Source: Streptomyces noursei (lineage in GTDB: Bacteria; Actinomycetota; Actinomycetes; Streptomycetales; Streptomycetaceae). Taken from it: 64,000 nucleotides of DNA. Under the pieces are notes generated by a model. That model was not told the origin of the DNA. It made no database searches and was given only the letters and a program-made list of their open reading frames with translations. Position numbers and translations under genes: made by a program. Positions 8,522 to 16,906 of this stretch are shown piece by piece. The stretch covers positions 1,488,001 through 1,552,000 of the forward strand of contig NZ_CP070326.1 in assembly GCF_016917755.1 (NCBI RefSeq), in the 5' to 3' direction. Numbering within the stretch: the stretch's first letter is position 1; each line of letters starts with the position of its first letter.

Positions 8522-9207
8522 CTCACGAACTCCTCCGCCCCGTACCGCACCCGTGCCGTCGCCCAGTCGACGCCGAGCCCGGCGACGAACTTCCGGGCCA
8601 GGGCGAGGTCGTCGAGCGGGGCGATCAGGACCAGCCGCCCGCCGGTGGTGACGGAGCCGCCGCCCAGCCGGTCGCGGACGACCGGGTCGGCCACCAGCGC
8701 ATCGTGCAGGCGTCGTGCGTCGACTCCCGGCGCCTCGATGTCGACCGCATTGGTGTCGGCTGCCGTCCGTGGCAGGTAGCGGAAGGTCAGTACCGACTCC
8801 TGGTGGTACTGCTTGGCCAGCACACCGGCGATGTGGTGCAGCCCGTCGGCGGAGACACGGTTCACATCGAACTCACGCGACCGCTCGTACGTCGTCTTCT
8901 TCAGCTCCGACGACCAGAACACCCCGTCCAGGAGGCGGGAACTGCCGGCGCGGGCGTGATGGGAGCGGATGACGTCCCGCACCTCCCGGTCGAATCGGAT
9001 CAGTCGCGTCCTGAGTCGCGGGTCGGCCGGGTCGGTGATCTGATCGGTGTTGTTGGTGGCGAAGATCTCCGCCTGGACGGCGGCACGGGCAGGCAGCACC
9101 GACGCCGGCGCAGAGGCAGACGTGGACGCAGCCTGGGCCGGGCCCGTACCCACCGCGCCCGATGCCATGACACAGACCATCACCAGAATGCCGAACCGTG
9201 GCTTCAT
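8518..9207 (-). CDS. Secreted protein of unknown function
   Basis: The ATG at 9207 follows GAGGGGCGG and begins a Sec-type signal peptide (MKPRFGILVMVCVMASGAVG, cleavage probably after AQA at about residue 26). The mature part of about 200 residues has no transmembrane segment, contains FATNNTDQITDP and YLPRTAADTNAVDIEAPG, and ends EEFVS. No catalytic motif is recognised. The stop codon TAG is formed by the end of the adjacent palindromic element, so the present C-terminus may have been set or shortened by that insertion. Confidence 0.8.
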   Translation of the reverse strand: MKPRFGILVMVCVMASGAVGTGPAQAASTSASAPASVLPARAAVQAEIFATNNTDQITDPADPRLRTRLIRFDREVRDVIRSHHARAGSSRLLDGVFWSSELKKTTYERSREFDVNRVSADGLHHIAGVLAKQYHQESVLTFRYLPRTAADTNAVDIEAPGVDARRLHDALVADPVVRDRLGGGSVTTGGRLVLIAPLDDLALARKFVAGLGVDWATARVRYGAEEFVS

Positions 9208-9508
9208 AGCCCCGCCCCTCGTCTGTCGCTCCGCCACACCGCGCCGACGGGCACGGCGTGATCATGGTAGGGACGCACACCCATACTTCGCCTGGCTTTG
9301 CTCGGCACTGGCCAATTCTGTTGCGTGCCCGACCGGTTGCCACCACTTCTGATCCGTGCCGCGCCGCGCGCGCACGCGGCGCGATGGCCGCCTTGCCCCG
9401 GTGTCCACATCCTCGTTCGGGCTGTCGGCTCGGACTGTCAGTGGGGCCTGGAACACTCGTTCTTCGTAGCGATGGATCGATCTCGACTCGATGATGGGGG
9501 CTGCCTTC

Positions 9509-9982
9509 ATGGGCATGGTCATCTCGTTCACCTGCGTGACGCCGCAGGAACTGGACAGGGCGGAGCAAGACCCCGAGTGGGCGCGGGACTTCCTCTGGAA
9601 GATCGACGAGATCCGGCCGGACAACCCCGAGGCATACCTCGACAAGGCATGGGCCGGCCTGGAGTTCCTGCTCGGCGAGGCCGATGAGCCCCTTGAGTTC
9701 CTGATGGACGGTAACCCGATAGACGACGAAGGTTCGCTGTTCATCTGGGACGTCGAGAGCGTCCGGGACACGGCGAGGAGGCTGCGGGCGCTGCCGTGGG
9801 AGCGGCTGGTCACCCATTACGACCCGGTTCGGATGACCGAGGAAGAGGTGTACCCCAACATCTGGGATCCCGAGGACGAGGACGAGCCCGAGTATCTGAA
9901 GGGGGCCTACGAGACGTTGGTGAGCTTCTTCGAGGCCACTGCCCGCTCAACGTCCGCGGCGCTGATGAGCTTCAGCTTCTGA
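9509..9982 (+). CDS. DUF1877 family protein
   Basis: The product of 157 residues (start MGMVISFTCVTPQELDRA) has the features I associate with DUF1877: an N-terminal VTPQEL segment, a central IDEIRPDNPEAYLDKAWAGLEFLL helix pair broken by an acidic loop, and a C-terminal LVTHYDPVRMTEEEVYPNIW. The family has no established function and is often a stand-alone cytoplasmic protein. The ATG at 9509 has GGGGG eight bases upstream, better than the ATG at 9491. Its 3' end overlaps a minus-strand frame by about 75 bp. Confidence 0.85.
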   Translation: MGMVISFTCVTPQELDRAEQDPEWARDFLWKIDEIRPDNPEAYLDKAWAGLEFLLGEADEPLEFLMDGNPIDDEGSLFIWDVESVRDTARRLRALPWERLVTHYDPVRMTEEEVYPNIWDPEDEDEPEYLKGAYETLVSFFEATARSTSAALMSFSF

Positions 9983-10335
9983 CGGACCGAGTCGGAGAGG
10001 TCGGGGTACTCGCGGAAGAACAAGTTGGCGATGTGGCCGTTGACTTCCACGCCGGCGACATGGCGGGCCGGGATCCGGAACGGCTCTTCGCATGGCCGGG
10101 GTTCCGCGTCCTCGTCCCCGTGGACCCCGATGCCGATGCCGAGGAGTGTCAGGCCGACGGAGGCGAAGGTCTCCGCATCGGCCAGGTAGAGGTGGTGGTA
10201 CGGCAGGTGGTGGTACGGCAGGTCGTGGCCGGTGGCAGGAGATGCGGCCTGCGCCGTCCCGGGGAGCAGGACGCGGTACTTCTCCTCGTCGTCCGGACCG
10301 TCGTCGGCCTCGTCCGGGCAGTCGTCGGCGTCGCT
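9907..10335 (-). pseudogene. Protein-like frame without a normal start codon
   Basis: Reading the minus strand from just after the lipoprotein stop to a TAG at 9907-9909 gives about 143 codons of convincing protein: an acidic stretch (DDCPDEADDGPDDEEKYRVL), the tandem LPYHHLPYHHLYLADAETF, then GVEVNGHIANLFFREYPDL and ISAADVERAVASKKLTNVS. There is no ATG, GTG or TTG in a sensible position, and the frame stays open without starts into the upstream gene. It may start at CTG behind GAGGAGAAG near 10262, be a fragment, or continue the upstream gene after a frameshift. It overlaps the convergent DUF1877 gene. Confidence 0.45.
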
Positions 10336-10345
10336 CGGGCCGCGG

Positions 10346-11359
10346 TCAGCGTCGTCCCGTCGTCGGGTTGTGCCGGGTCCACTCGCGGGTGAGGGTCTGC
10401 ACGGCGGATGCCGCGCGGTCCAGCCGTCGGTTGTCCGTGCGGACGGAGTTGGCGAACTCGACGTGCAGGAAGGGGATATGGCGGTCGGATGCCGCGCGGC
10501 CCTGGACGTTCTCGGTGCCTTCCAGCGGGCAGGAGCGGAGCCAGGCCCGGCACACCTGGAAGGCGTCGTCGGTCAGGGCGTTCGCGAGGGCCCGGCCGTC
10601 GGCGCGGCCGGCGCTCCCGATACCGGGCGAGGCGATGACGTCGTAACCGGGGGCGGAGTCGTCGGCGAAGCCGTGTACCTGGATGCCGGGGAGGCCGCGG
10701 GCGGCCAGTTCGTCGCAGACGGCGTCGAAGACGGTGTCGCGGCGGTGGGCGACGTCGGCCGCGCCGTCGCGGCCGGCGCGACGGTGCGCGCCCGCGATGA
10801 CCAGGACGCCCCCGGGGGAGTTCAGCAGCACGCGCGCGCCGAGCAGTTCGGTGTGCCGGTCGGCGACCGGGTGCGGCACCTGGACCGACCAGCGCACCGG
10901 CGCGGAGAGGTCGATGTAGACCCGGCCCCAGCCGCGGGGGGCGGGGTTCCGCGTCGAACGGTCGGAGATCTCCGCGTACAGGCGGTGCGTGGCGGCGTCG
11001 ACTTCGACGCGCAGTTGGTAGTCGATGGTGTTCAGCCGTTGCGCGGCCGCGTCGCGCCGGCCGTCGAGGACCAGTCCGACGGCCTCGGCCATCGTCCGCC
11101 GGTCGTCGCGGCGGGGCTGCTGGTATCCGGTGTGCTCGGAGAACCCGGCGGCGTAGGCGGCGATCCGGCGGTCGAGCCGGACCGGCGGGGCCCCGCTCGG
11201 CTCCGCCGCATCGCCGGGCCGGGTCGTCGCCCCGGCGTCGTGCGCGGCGGAGCCGCCCGTACGGCCCGAGCCGCCGCAGGCGACGAGTGAGGCGAGCAGG
11301 GCGAGCAGGACGGCCGCCGAAGCGGCGAGGGTCGTGGGGGACTTCCGGTGCGCAGTCAT
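10346..11359 (-). CDS. Putative lipoprotein divergent from the poly-glutamate operon
   Basis: The 337-residue product starts MTAHRKSPTTLAASAAVLL and has a lipobox, SLVAC, near residue 27, so it should be a membrane-anchored extracellular lipoprotein. A low-complexity linker follows. The folded part holds GGVLVIAGAHRRAGRD, GIQVHGFADDSAPG and HIPFLHVEFANSVRTD. The spaced His, Asp and Glu residues could bind metal as in amidase-like hydrolases, but I cannot name a family. It lies divergent from the PgsB/PgsC operon with a 222-bp shared promoter region, so a role at the cell surface or in capsule turnover is a guess from context. Confidence 0.82.
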   Translation of the reverse strand: MTAHRKSPTTLAASAAVLLALLASLVACGGSGRTGGSAAHDAGATTRPGDAAEPSGAPPVRLDRRIAAYAAGFSEHTGYQQPRRDDRRTMAEAVGLVLDGRRDAAAQRLNTIDYQLRVEVDAATHRLYAEISDRSTRNPAPRGWGRVYIDLSAPVRWSVQVPHPVADRHTELLGARVLLNSPGGVLVIAGAHRRAGRDGAADVAHRRDTVFDAVCDELAARGLPGIQVHGFADDSAPGYDVIASPGIGSAGRADGRALANALTDDAFQVCRAWLRSCPLEGTENVQGRAASDRHIPFLHVEFANSVRTDNRRLDRAASAVQTLTREWTRHNPTTGRR

Positions 11360-11581
11360 GGCCACACCAACGATACGGGGAGCCACTCACTCGCCTGTAT
11401 GCACCCCTTTGTCATGATTTGTAACGCCACCCCGGAGAGCAATTTCACTTTTTTTGAGAAATTCACAACCATTTCTTTACCCTACGGGTCGCACGTGTCC
11501 GGGGCGCTTCCGCGCACCTCCGGCGTACCTCCGCATGGGGCGGTGGACGTGCGGATTCAGGATTGGTGAAAGGAGCACGGG
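11360..11581. promoter_or_regulatory. AT-rich divergent promoter region of the poly-glutamate operon
   Basis: The gap between the lipoprotein gene and the sensor gene is AT-rich at 11440-11480. It includes seven T's followed by GAGAAATTCA, very like the tract near 3050. A TTGAGA at about 11453, followed 17 bases later by a TTTACCCT-like box, is a possible but weak sigma-70 promoter for the + operon. The GAAAGGAG at 11569-11576 is the ribosome site of the sensor gene. Confidence 0.4.
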
Positions 11582-13816
11582 GTGGCCGCTTCGCGTCCGA
11601 AGCGACGACACAAGGTCCGCCGACGAGCAGACATGTCCCTCATCGGCGGGATCCGTCCACCGATCGCCGTGCTGTCGGCCCTGGTCCTGTCCCTCGCGGG
11701 CATCACCGCACTCACCCTCGGCACACCCGACAACGTCCGGGTGCCGGAGGCCGTGCGCCTCTCACAGCAGTACGTCGCCGAGGACGCCGCGATCGCGCTG
11801 CGCGCCTCGCTCGACGAGTCGCGCACCGACCTCACCCGCACCGCCGCCCTGTTCAACCAGGGCCCGCCGGCGTCGCCGGACACCGTCCTGGACAAGGTCG
11901 GCAGCGTCTACCAGAAGTGGCGCGGCACCGCCGTCATCGAGATCAGGTCCGGCAAACTCCTCGGCGCACGCGGGGAGAACGTCCCGCTCGCCGCGATCGA
12001 CCGCACCCGGCTCGACGGCGCGGACGGCCTCGCCCCGCGCGTGGTGCGGCTCCCCGACGGCCAGTCCCGGCTGCTCACCCTCGCCCTGCTGTCCTGGGAC
12101 GGGCGACCGCAGCAACTCCTGATCGGCGCGAGCAGCCTGAACGTGCCGGGCGTCACCCTCGGCGCGCACCGTGCCATCGGTGTGGTCGACGCCGACGGAC
12201 GCGTGGTCGGCAGTCGCGGCGCGCTGGGCGACGCGGCGGACCGGGAGCGGCTCGCCTCGTTCGCCGGGACCGCCGCGGAGCGGGCGAAGCAGAACCCGAT
12301 CACCGCCAAGCAGCCGGGCGCGGGCGGCTACCCGGGCGTCAGCGGCCACCTCGCCGCGGGCGCCTCGGAAGGCGGGCAGTCCGTCGCCGGCTACGCCTCA
12401 CTGGCGGGCGCCACCCCGGGCGAGTCCACCGGCGCCGCCGGGCTCGGCCTGACCGTCGTCACCCAGGTCCGCGTCGCCGCTCCGACCGGGCAACTCGCCG
12501 GTCCGGCCTTCGGCCTGGCCGCCGCGGTCGCCCTGCTGCTCATCGGCGGCCTCGCGGTGCTCCTGCTGCTGTCGACCGTGCAGCGCCCGCTGATCCGGCT
12601 GTTCCTGGAGAGCCGCCGCCTCACCCGCGGTGACCTGGCGCGCCCCGTCACCGTGCCGCGGTCCGGCGAGGCCGCACGGATCGGCGCGGCCCTGGAACGG
12701 CTGCGCCGCCAACTGCGCGGCGCCCCGGCCGAGTCCACCGCGGAGGCCGCGCCGCGGCGGCACCGCTTCGGCGCCCGCGCCCTGCTCGCCGTCGGCGCGG
12801 TCCTGCTGCTCGCCTGGTCGGTGCCGCTGATGCTGCTGCTGAACCGGGCCGACGACGGCGTCCGCATCCCGACCCAGACCGTCCGCGACCAGAAGACGCG
12901 CACCGCGACACTCGGCGACCGGATGCGCCGGGCCCTCGACGAGGGGCACGCCGACCTCGCCGCCGTCGCCGACCTGATGGGCGAGCGCACCTCGCCCGAC
13001 GCGATGCGGACCGTCCTGGCCCGCGCGGCACAGGACCACCCGCGCTACGAGTCGCTGTTCGTACTCGGGCCGGACGGCGAGATCCTCGCCAAGGCCGGCC
13101 GCACCCCCCACACCGCGCCGGGCAAGGGCCCGTCCGACAAGCGGTTCCAGGTGAGCGGGCACGGCGGCGCCAAGCCCGTCGTCACCGCCACCGCCGAGCT
13201 CCCCGGCCGCCGCGGCACCGCCGTGGTGGGCGAGTTCCGCATCGACTTCCTCAACGGGCTCCTCGGCCGCCCGGGCCTCGGCGAGGTCCGCGTGGTCGAC
13301 GCCGGGGGACGGGTCATCGGCAGCAACACCGGCTACCGGGCCTTCCAGCGACGGCCCGACCACCTCGCCCCGCTGGTCGCCGCGAAGGAGGCGTCGGCCG
13401 CCGTGCAGCGGGACGGCGGCACGGTGCGGATCGTCGCCGCCGCGCCGTTCACGGGCGGCGGCGCGGCCCAGGACCTGACGTGGACGGTGGTCAGCTCGCA
13501 GCCCGCTTCCGCGCTCGCCATCCCCGAGTACACCCGGCAGAACCACACGGTGCTGGTGGGTCTGCTCGGCGTCACCGCGGCGGCCGGCTGTCTGGGCTGG
13601 CTGCACATCGTCGTGGTCCGGCCGTTGCGCGCCCTGGCGGTGCACGCCGAGCGGCTGGCGGACGGCGACCGCAGGACCGTGCTCTTCCCCCGTCACCACG
13701 ACGAGGTGGGCGCCGTCACCCGCAGCCTGGAACTGATCCGCCAGCAGCTGCAGCACCAGCAACGCCCGCACGACGGAGCCCCGCGCGCCTCGGCCGCGGC
13801 CGGAAGGACCCCCTGA
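11582..13816 (+). CDS. Double sensor-type membrane protein with two HAMP-like units
   Basis: The 744-residue product is two similar halves in tandem. Each half has a transmembrane helix (about 27-46 and 398-420), an extracytoplasmic segment of 230-260 residues resembling CACHE-type sensor domains, a second helix (about 310-332 and 657-678) and a HAMP-like cytoplasmic segment (RPLIRLFLESRRLTRGDLARPV and RPLRALAVHAERLADGDRRTV regions). No kinase, cyclase or methyl-accepting domain follows either half. The GTG start at 11582 has GAAAGGAG upstream. It ends 4 bp before PgsB, so it is probably co-expressed with the poly-gamma-glutamate synthase and may sense or organise the machinery at the membrane. 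Confidence 0.85.
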   Translation: MAASRPKRRHKVRRRADMSLIGGIRPPIAVLSALVLSLAGITALTLGTPDNVRVPEAVRLSQQYVAEDAAIALRASLDESRTDLTRTAALFNQGPPASPDTVLDKVGSVYQKWRGTAVIEIRSGKLLGARGENVPLAAIDRTRLDGADGLAPRVVRLPDGQSRLLTLALLSWDGRPQQLLIGASSLNVPGVTLGAHRAIGVVDADGRVVGSRGALGDAADRERLASFAGTAAERAKQNPITAKQPGAGGYPGVSGHLAAGASEGGQSVAGYASLAGATPGESTGAAGLGLTVVTQVRVAAPTGQLAGPAFGLAAAVALLLIGGLAVLLLLSTVQRPLIRLFLESRRLTRGDLARPVTVPRSGEAARIGAALERLRRQLRGAPAESTAEAAPRRHRFGARALLAVGAVLLLAWSVPLMLLLNRADDGVRIPTQTVRDQKTRTATLGDRMRRALDEGHADLAAVADLMGERTSPDAMRTVLARAAQDHPRYESLFVLGPDGEILAKAGRTPHTAPGKGPSDKRFQVSGHGGAKPVVTATAELPGRRGTAVVGEFRIDFLNGLLGRPGLGEVRVVDAGGRVIGSNTGYRAFQRRPDHLAPLVAAKEASAAVQRDGGTVRIVAAAPFTGGGAAQDLTWTVVSSQPASALAIPEYTRQNHTVLVGLLGVTAAAGCLGWLHIVVVRPLRALAVHAERLADGDRRTVLFPRHHDEVGAVTRSLELIRQQLQHQQRPHDGAPRASAAAGRTP

Positions 13817-13820
13817 CACC

Positions 13821-15140
13821 GTGCTTTTCCTCTACACCGTGCTCGTGGTGTGCGGTGCCGTGCTGCTGATCGCCGGAGTGGTCGAACAGCGGCGGCACTT
13901 CGCCAACCTCGACCGCATCCCGACCCGCGTCCTGGTCAACGGCATCCGCGGCAAGAGCTCCATCACCCGCCTGTGCGCGGGCGCGCTGCGCGGCGGCCGG
14001 CTCACGACCGTCGCCAAGACCACCGGCACCGCCGCCCGCTTCATCCACCCCGACGCCACCGAGGAGCCCGTCTACCGCAAGTTCGGGATCGCCAACGTCG
14101 TCGAGCAGATCGGCATCGTGCGCCGCGCCGCCGCCTACCGGCCGGACGCCCTGGTCATCGAGTGCATGGCGGTGATGCCCGCGCTCCAGGAGATCAACCA
14201 GTCCAAGCTGATCCGGTCCACGATCGGCGTGCTGTGCAACGTCCGTGAGGACCACCTCGCCGAGATGGGGCCGACCCTGGACGACGTGGCGCGTTCGCTG
14301 TCCCGTTCCATGCCGGTGGACGGCATCTGCGTGACGGCGGAGAAGGACCGCTTCGGCATCCTCCAAGAGGAGGCCGACGCGCGGAACTGCCGGCTGGTCT
14401 ACGCCGACCCGGACACCGTCAGCGACGAGGAGCTGCGCGGCTTCAGCTGGTTCACCTTCAAGGAGAACGTCGCCATCGCGCTGACCGTCGCCGAACTCCT
14501 CGGCGTGGACCGCCGCACCGCGCTCCAGGGCATGTACGACGCCCCACCCGACCCCGGCGTCCTCTCCGTGGAGCGGTACCGCACGCCCGAGGGCAAGCGG
14601 CTCCGCTTCGCCAACGTCTTCGCGGCCAACGACCCCGAGTCGACGTTGATGAACATCAACCAGCTGCTCGACCTGGGCGCCATCCACCGCCCCCTCCACG
14701 TGGTCGTCAACTGCCGTCCGGACCGCGTCGAACGCAACGGCCAGATGGGCGAGTTGATCCCCGACCTCGACCCGGAGCAGGTCTTCGTCATCGGCCACCC
14801 GGCCAAGTCCGCCATCGACGCGATCCCGGCCGCCTTCCGGGACCGGGCGGTGGACCTCGGTGGGGACCGGCGCGATCCGGAGGAGTTCATGGGGCAGTTG
14901 CTGGGCCGGCTCGGCCCCGACTCCTCGCTCGTCGCCATCGGCAACATCCACGGCCAGGGCGAACTGCTCCTGGAGCACCTCGCGCGGCTCGCGCCGGACG
15001 AGGGCCCCGCCGACCAGACCGGCGGGAACACCACCCCGCACGACGGCACCGCGCCGCTGTACACACCGCGCCTCGCCCCCGACCAGCGCCGTCCCCAGGC
15101 GCGCGAGGAGTGGCACACCCTAGGAGAACAGCACCGTTGA
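13821..15140 (+). CDS. pgsB: Poly-gamma-glutamate synthase subunit PgsB/CapB
   Basis: The 439-residue protein has one N-terminal membrane helix (about 1-20) followed by the ATP-dependent amide ligase domain typical of PgsB/CapB. The nucleotide-binding loop is NGIRGKSSITR at about residues 41-51, related to that of Mur ligases. Conserved stretches YRKFGIANVVEQIGIVRRA, ECMAVMPALQEINQSKLIRS and NVREDHLAEMGPT match the family. The enzyme extends the gamma-linked glutamate chain at the inner membrane face together with PgsC. The GTG start lies 4 bp after the sensor gene, and the stop overlaps the PgsC start. The C-terminal 60 residues are an extra low-complexity tail. Confidence 0.95.
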   Translation: MLFLYTVLVVCGAVLLIAGVVEQRRHFANLDRIPTRVLVNGIRGKSSITRLCAGALRGGRLTTVAKTTGTAARFIHPDATEEPVYRKFGIANVVEQIGIVRRAAAYRPDALVIECMAVMPALQEINQSKLIRSTIGVLCNVREDHLAEMGPTLDDVARSLSRSMPVDGICVTAEKDRFGILQEEADARNCRLVYADPDTVSDEELRGFSWFTFKENVAIALTVAELLGVDRRTALQGMYDAPPDPGVLSVERYRTPEGKRLRFANVFAANDPESTLMNINQLLDLGAIHRPLHVVVNCRPDRVERNGQMGELIPDLDPEQVFVIGHPAKSAIDAIPAAFRDRAVDLGGDRRDPEEFMGQLLGRLGPDSSLVAIGNIHGQGELLLEHLARLAPDEGPADQTGGNTTPHDGTAPLYTPRLAPDQRRPQAREEWHTLGEQHR

Positions 15141-15619
15141 TCCCCTCCGTCCTCACCCCCGAGATCGCCGCGATCGGCATCGCGATCGGGCTGCTCTTCT
15201 CCCTGATCTGCTATCTGACGACCAACCTCTCCCCCGGCGGCATGATCACCCCGGGCTGGCTGGCCCTGACCCTCGTCGAGGACCTCCAGCGCGCCGCGAT
15301 GGTGCTCGGCGTCACCGCCCTCACCTACCTCGGCACGCTCCTGATGCAGCGGTACGTGATCCTCTACGGCAAGCGGCTGTTCGCCGCGGTCGTGCTGCTC
15401 GGCGTCACCCTCCAGGCCACCGTGATGATCGTGCTCTCCCTGGAGTTCCCGCTGATGTACGCGAACCAGACCCTCGGCTTCATCGTGCCGGGCCTGATCG
15501 CCTACCAGTTGGTGCGCCAGCCCAAGGGCCCCACCCTCCTGGCCACGGGCTCGGTGACGCTCATGGCCTACGTCGTCCTCACCGCCGGGATCCTCCTCGG
15601 CGTCATGCCGTCCGCCTGA
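15137..15619 (+). CDS. pgsC: Poly-gamma-glutamate synthase membrane subunit PgsC/CapC
   Basis: The TTG start at 15137 overlaps the PgsB stop (TTGA), with TAGGAG at 15121-15126 upstream, a layout that implies translational coupling. The 160-residue protein is almost entirely hydrophobic with four or five helices and carries the family stretch SPGGMITPGWLAL followed by RYVILYGKRLF. PgsC works with PgsB in polymer synthesis and translocation. No gene for the usual third subunit, PgsA/CapA, is present in this window. Confidence 0.94.
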   Translation: MIPSVLTPEIAAIGIAIGLLFSLICYLTTNLSPGGMITPGWLALTLVEDLQRAAMVLGVTALTYLGTLLMQRYVILYGKRLFAAVVLLGVTLQATVMIVLSLEFPLMYANQTLGFIVPGLIAYQLVRQPKGPTLLATGSVTLMAYVVLTAGILLGVMPSA

Positions 15620-15639
15620 TCGCCCGGGAGCCTCACCGC

Positions 15640-16710
15640 ATGCCCCACAAGAAGCGCCCCCTGCTGCACGCCCTGACCGCCCTCTCCCTCGTGGCCGGCA
15701 GTGCCTACCTCACCGTGGAACTGCGCAGGGACACCCAGGACAAGGCGCCCCGGGCCCAGGCCGTCACCGACACCCCGCTAACCGGCCCGGCCACCGACCG
15801 GCAGCGCGGGCAGACCTGGGAGCGCCTGAAGAACCCCGACCGCAGCGTGCTGCGCGGCGAGAGCGGCCAGGTCCTGGCCACCTTCACGGACCGGTCCCGC
15901 ACCGCCACGCTCAAGGGCCCGTCGCGCACCTTCGACGAATCCGCGAACACCGCGACCCGCGTGGTCACCGAGGACTGGGTGCGCCTGATGCCCCGGGCGT
16001 GGCGTGCCGGGGCCGAGGAGGAACGCTGGTTCCAGGACTGGTTCCGGAAGTACCGGGGCAGCCAGGAGGAAGATCTCTTCGCCGTCGCCTTCCAGTACGT
16101 CGCCGGGGCACCCGTCAAGAAGGACCCGCAGGGCATCCCGTACGCCGGCGACGCCAAGTTCGGCCCGGTCAACCCCGACCTGTCCAGGCACCGCGGCACG
16201 CCGCTGCTCGAACAGTCGGACTTCTTCGACTACTTGGGCATCCCCTACACCTTCCGCGACGGCACCGCCAAGCGCCCCGAACCGGCCCGCTACCGCGCCG
16301 TCGACTGCTCCGGCTATATGCGGCTGGTCTTCGGCTACCGGGCCCGCTACCCGCTCGCCCCCGTCGACGGCAAGGGCGACGGCCTCCCCCGCACCGCGAA
16401 CGGCATGGGCCGCTCCCACCTGGGCGCCGACGTCATCCCGCTGTCCGGCCCGGGCCCCTGGTACGCACGCCCGCAGAACATCGACGTGCTGCAGCCGGGC
16501 GACCTGGTGTTCTTCAAGATGGACCGGCACACCGGCGAGCGCCTGGACCACGTGGGCCTGTACCTGGGCCCCGACACCGAGGGCCACAAGGTCTTCATCT
16601 CCAGCCGCAAGGAGGTCAACGGCCCGACCATCGGCGACACGGGCGGCGTGTCCCGACTCGACGGCAACGGCTTCTACGCCCAGTTGCTCCGCAACGCCAA
16701 GCGTCTCTGA
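15640..16710 (+). CDS. NlpC/P60-family secreted or anchored gamma-glutamyl hydrolase
   Basis: The 356-residue product begins with a signal-anchor or signal peptide (LLHALTALSLVAGSAYLTV). The C-terminal half is an NlpC/P60 papain-like domain. The catalytic Cys is in YRAVDCSGYMRLVFG (near residue 222) and the His is in RLDHVGLYLG (near 305), followed by HKVFISSRKEVNGP, which should supply the third polar residue. NlpC/P60 enzymes cut gamma-D-glutamyl bonds in peptidoglycan, and relatives hydrolyse poly-gamma-glutamate. Its place 20 bp after PgsC suggests release or trimming of the polymer. A strong hairpin follows the gene and closes the operon. Confidence 0.9.
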   Translation: MPHKKRPLLHALTALSLVAGSAYLTVELRRDTQDKAPRAQAVTDTPLTGPATDRQRGQTWERLKNPDRSVLRGESGQVLATFTDRSRTATLKGPSRTFDESANTATRVVTEDWVRLMPRAWRAGAEEERWFQDWFRKYRGSQEEDLFAVAFQYVAGAPVKKDPQGIPYAGDAKFGPVNPDLSRHRGTPLLEQSDFFDYLGIPYTFRDGTAKRPEPARYRAVDCSGYMRLVFGYRARYPLAPVDGKGDGLPRTANGMGRSHLGADVIPLSGPGPWYARPQNIDVLQPGDLVFFKMDRHTGERLDHVGLYLGPDTEGHKVFISSRKEVNGPTIGDTGGVSRLDGNGFYAQLLRNAKRL

Positions 16711-16746
16711 CGCCCACGCCCACGGCCGGGACCCCTCCCCGCCGGC

Positions 16747-16787
16747 CCCGGTCCTGCCCCACACCCCCGTAGCGGGTCAGGACCGGG
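16747..16787. terminator. Terminator of the poly-glutamate operon
   Basis: CCCGGTCCTG (16747-16756) pairs exactly with CAGGACCGGG (16778-16787), and the flanking CCC/GGG inside the loop can extend the stem. It lies between the NlpC/P60 gene (+) and the secreted-protein gene (-), which converge. Confidence 0.75.
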
Positions 16788-16906
16788 CGGGCCGCGCACC
16801 GGGAGGGACAACGATCAGCATCGCGTGCCACACCACCGGCTGTCGTGAGCGCACGATCCACTCGTGCTGCGCAATGCGTAGCCTGATCGACGGACGGCCT
16901 CGGGTG

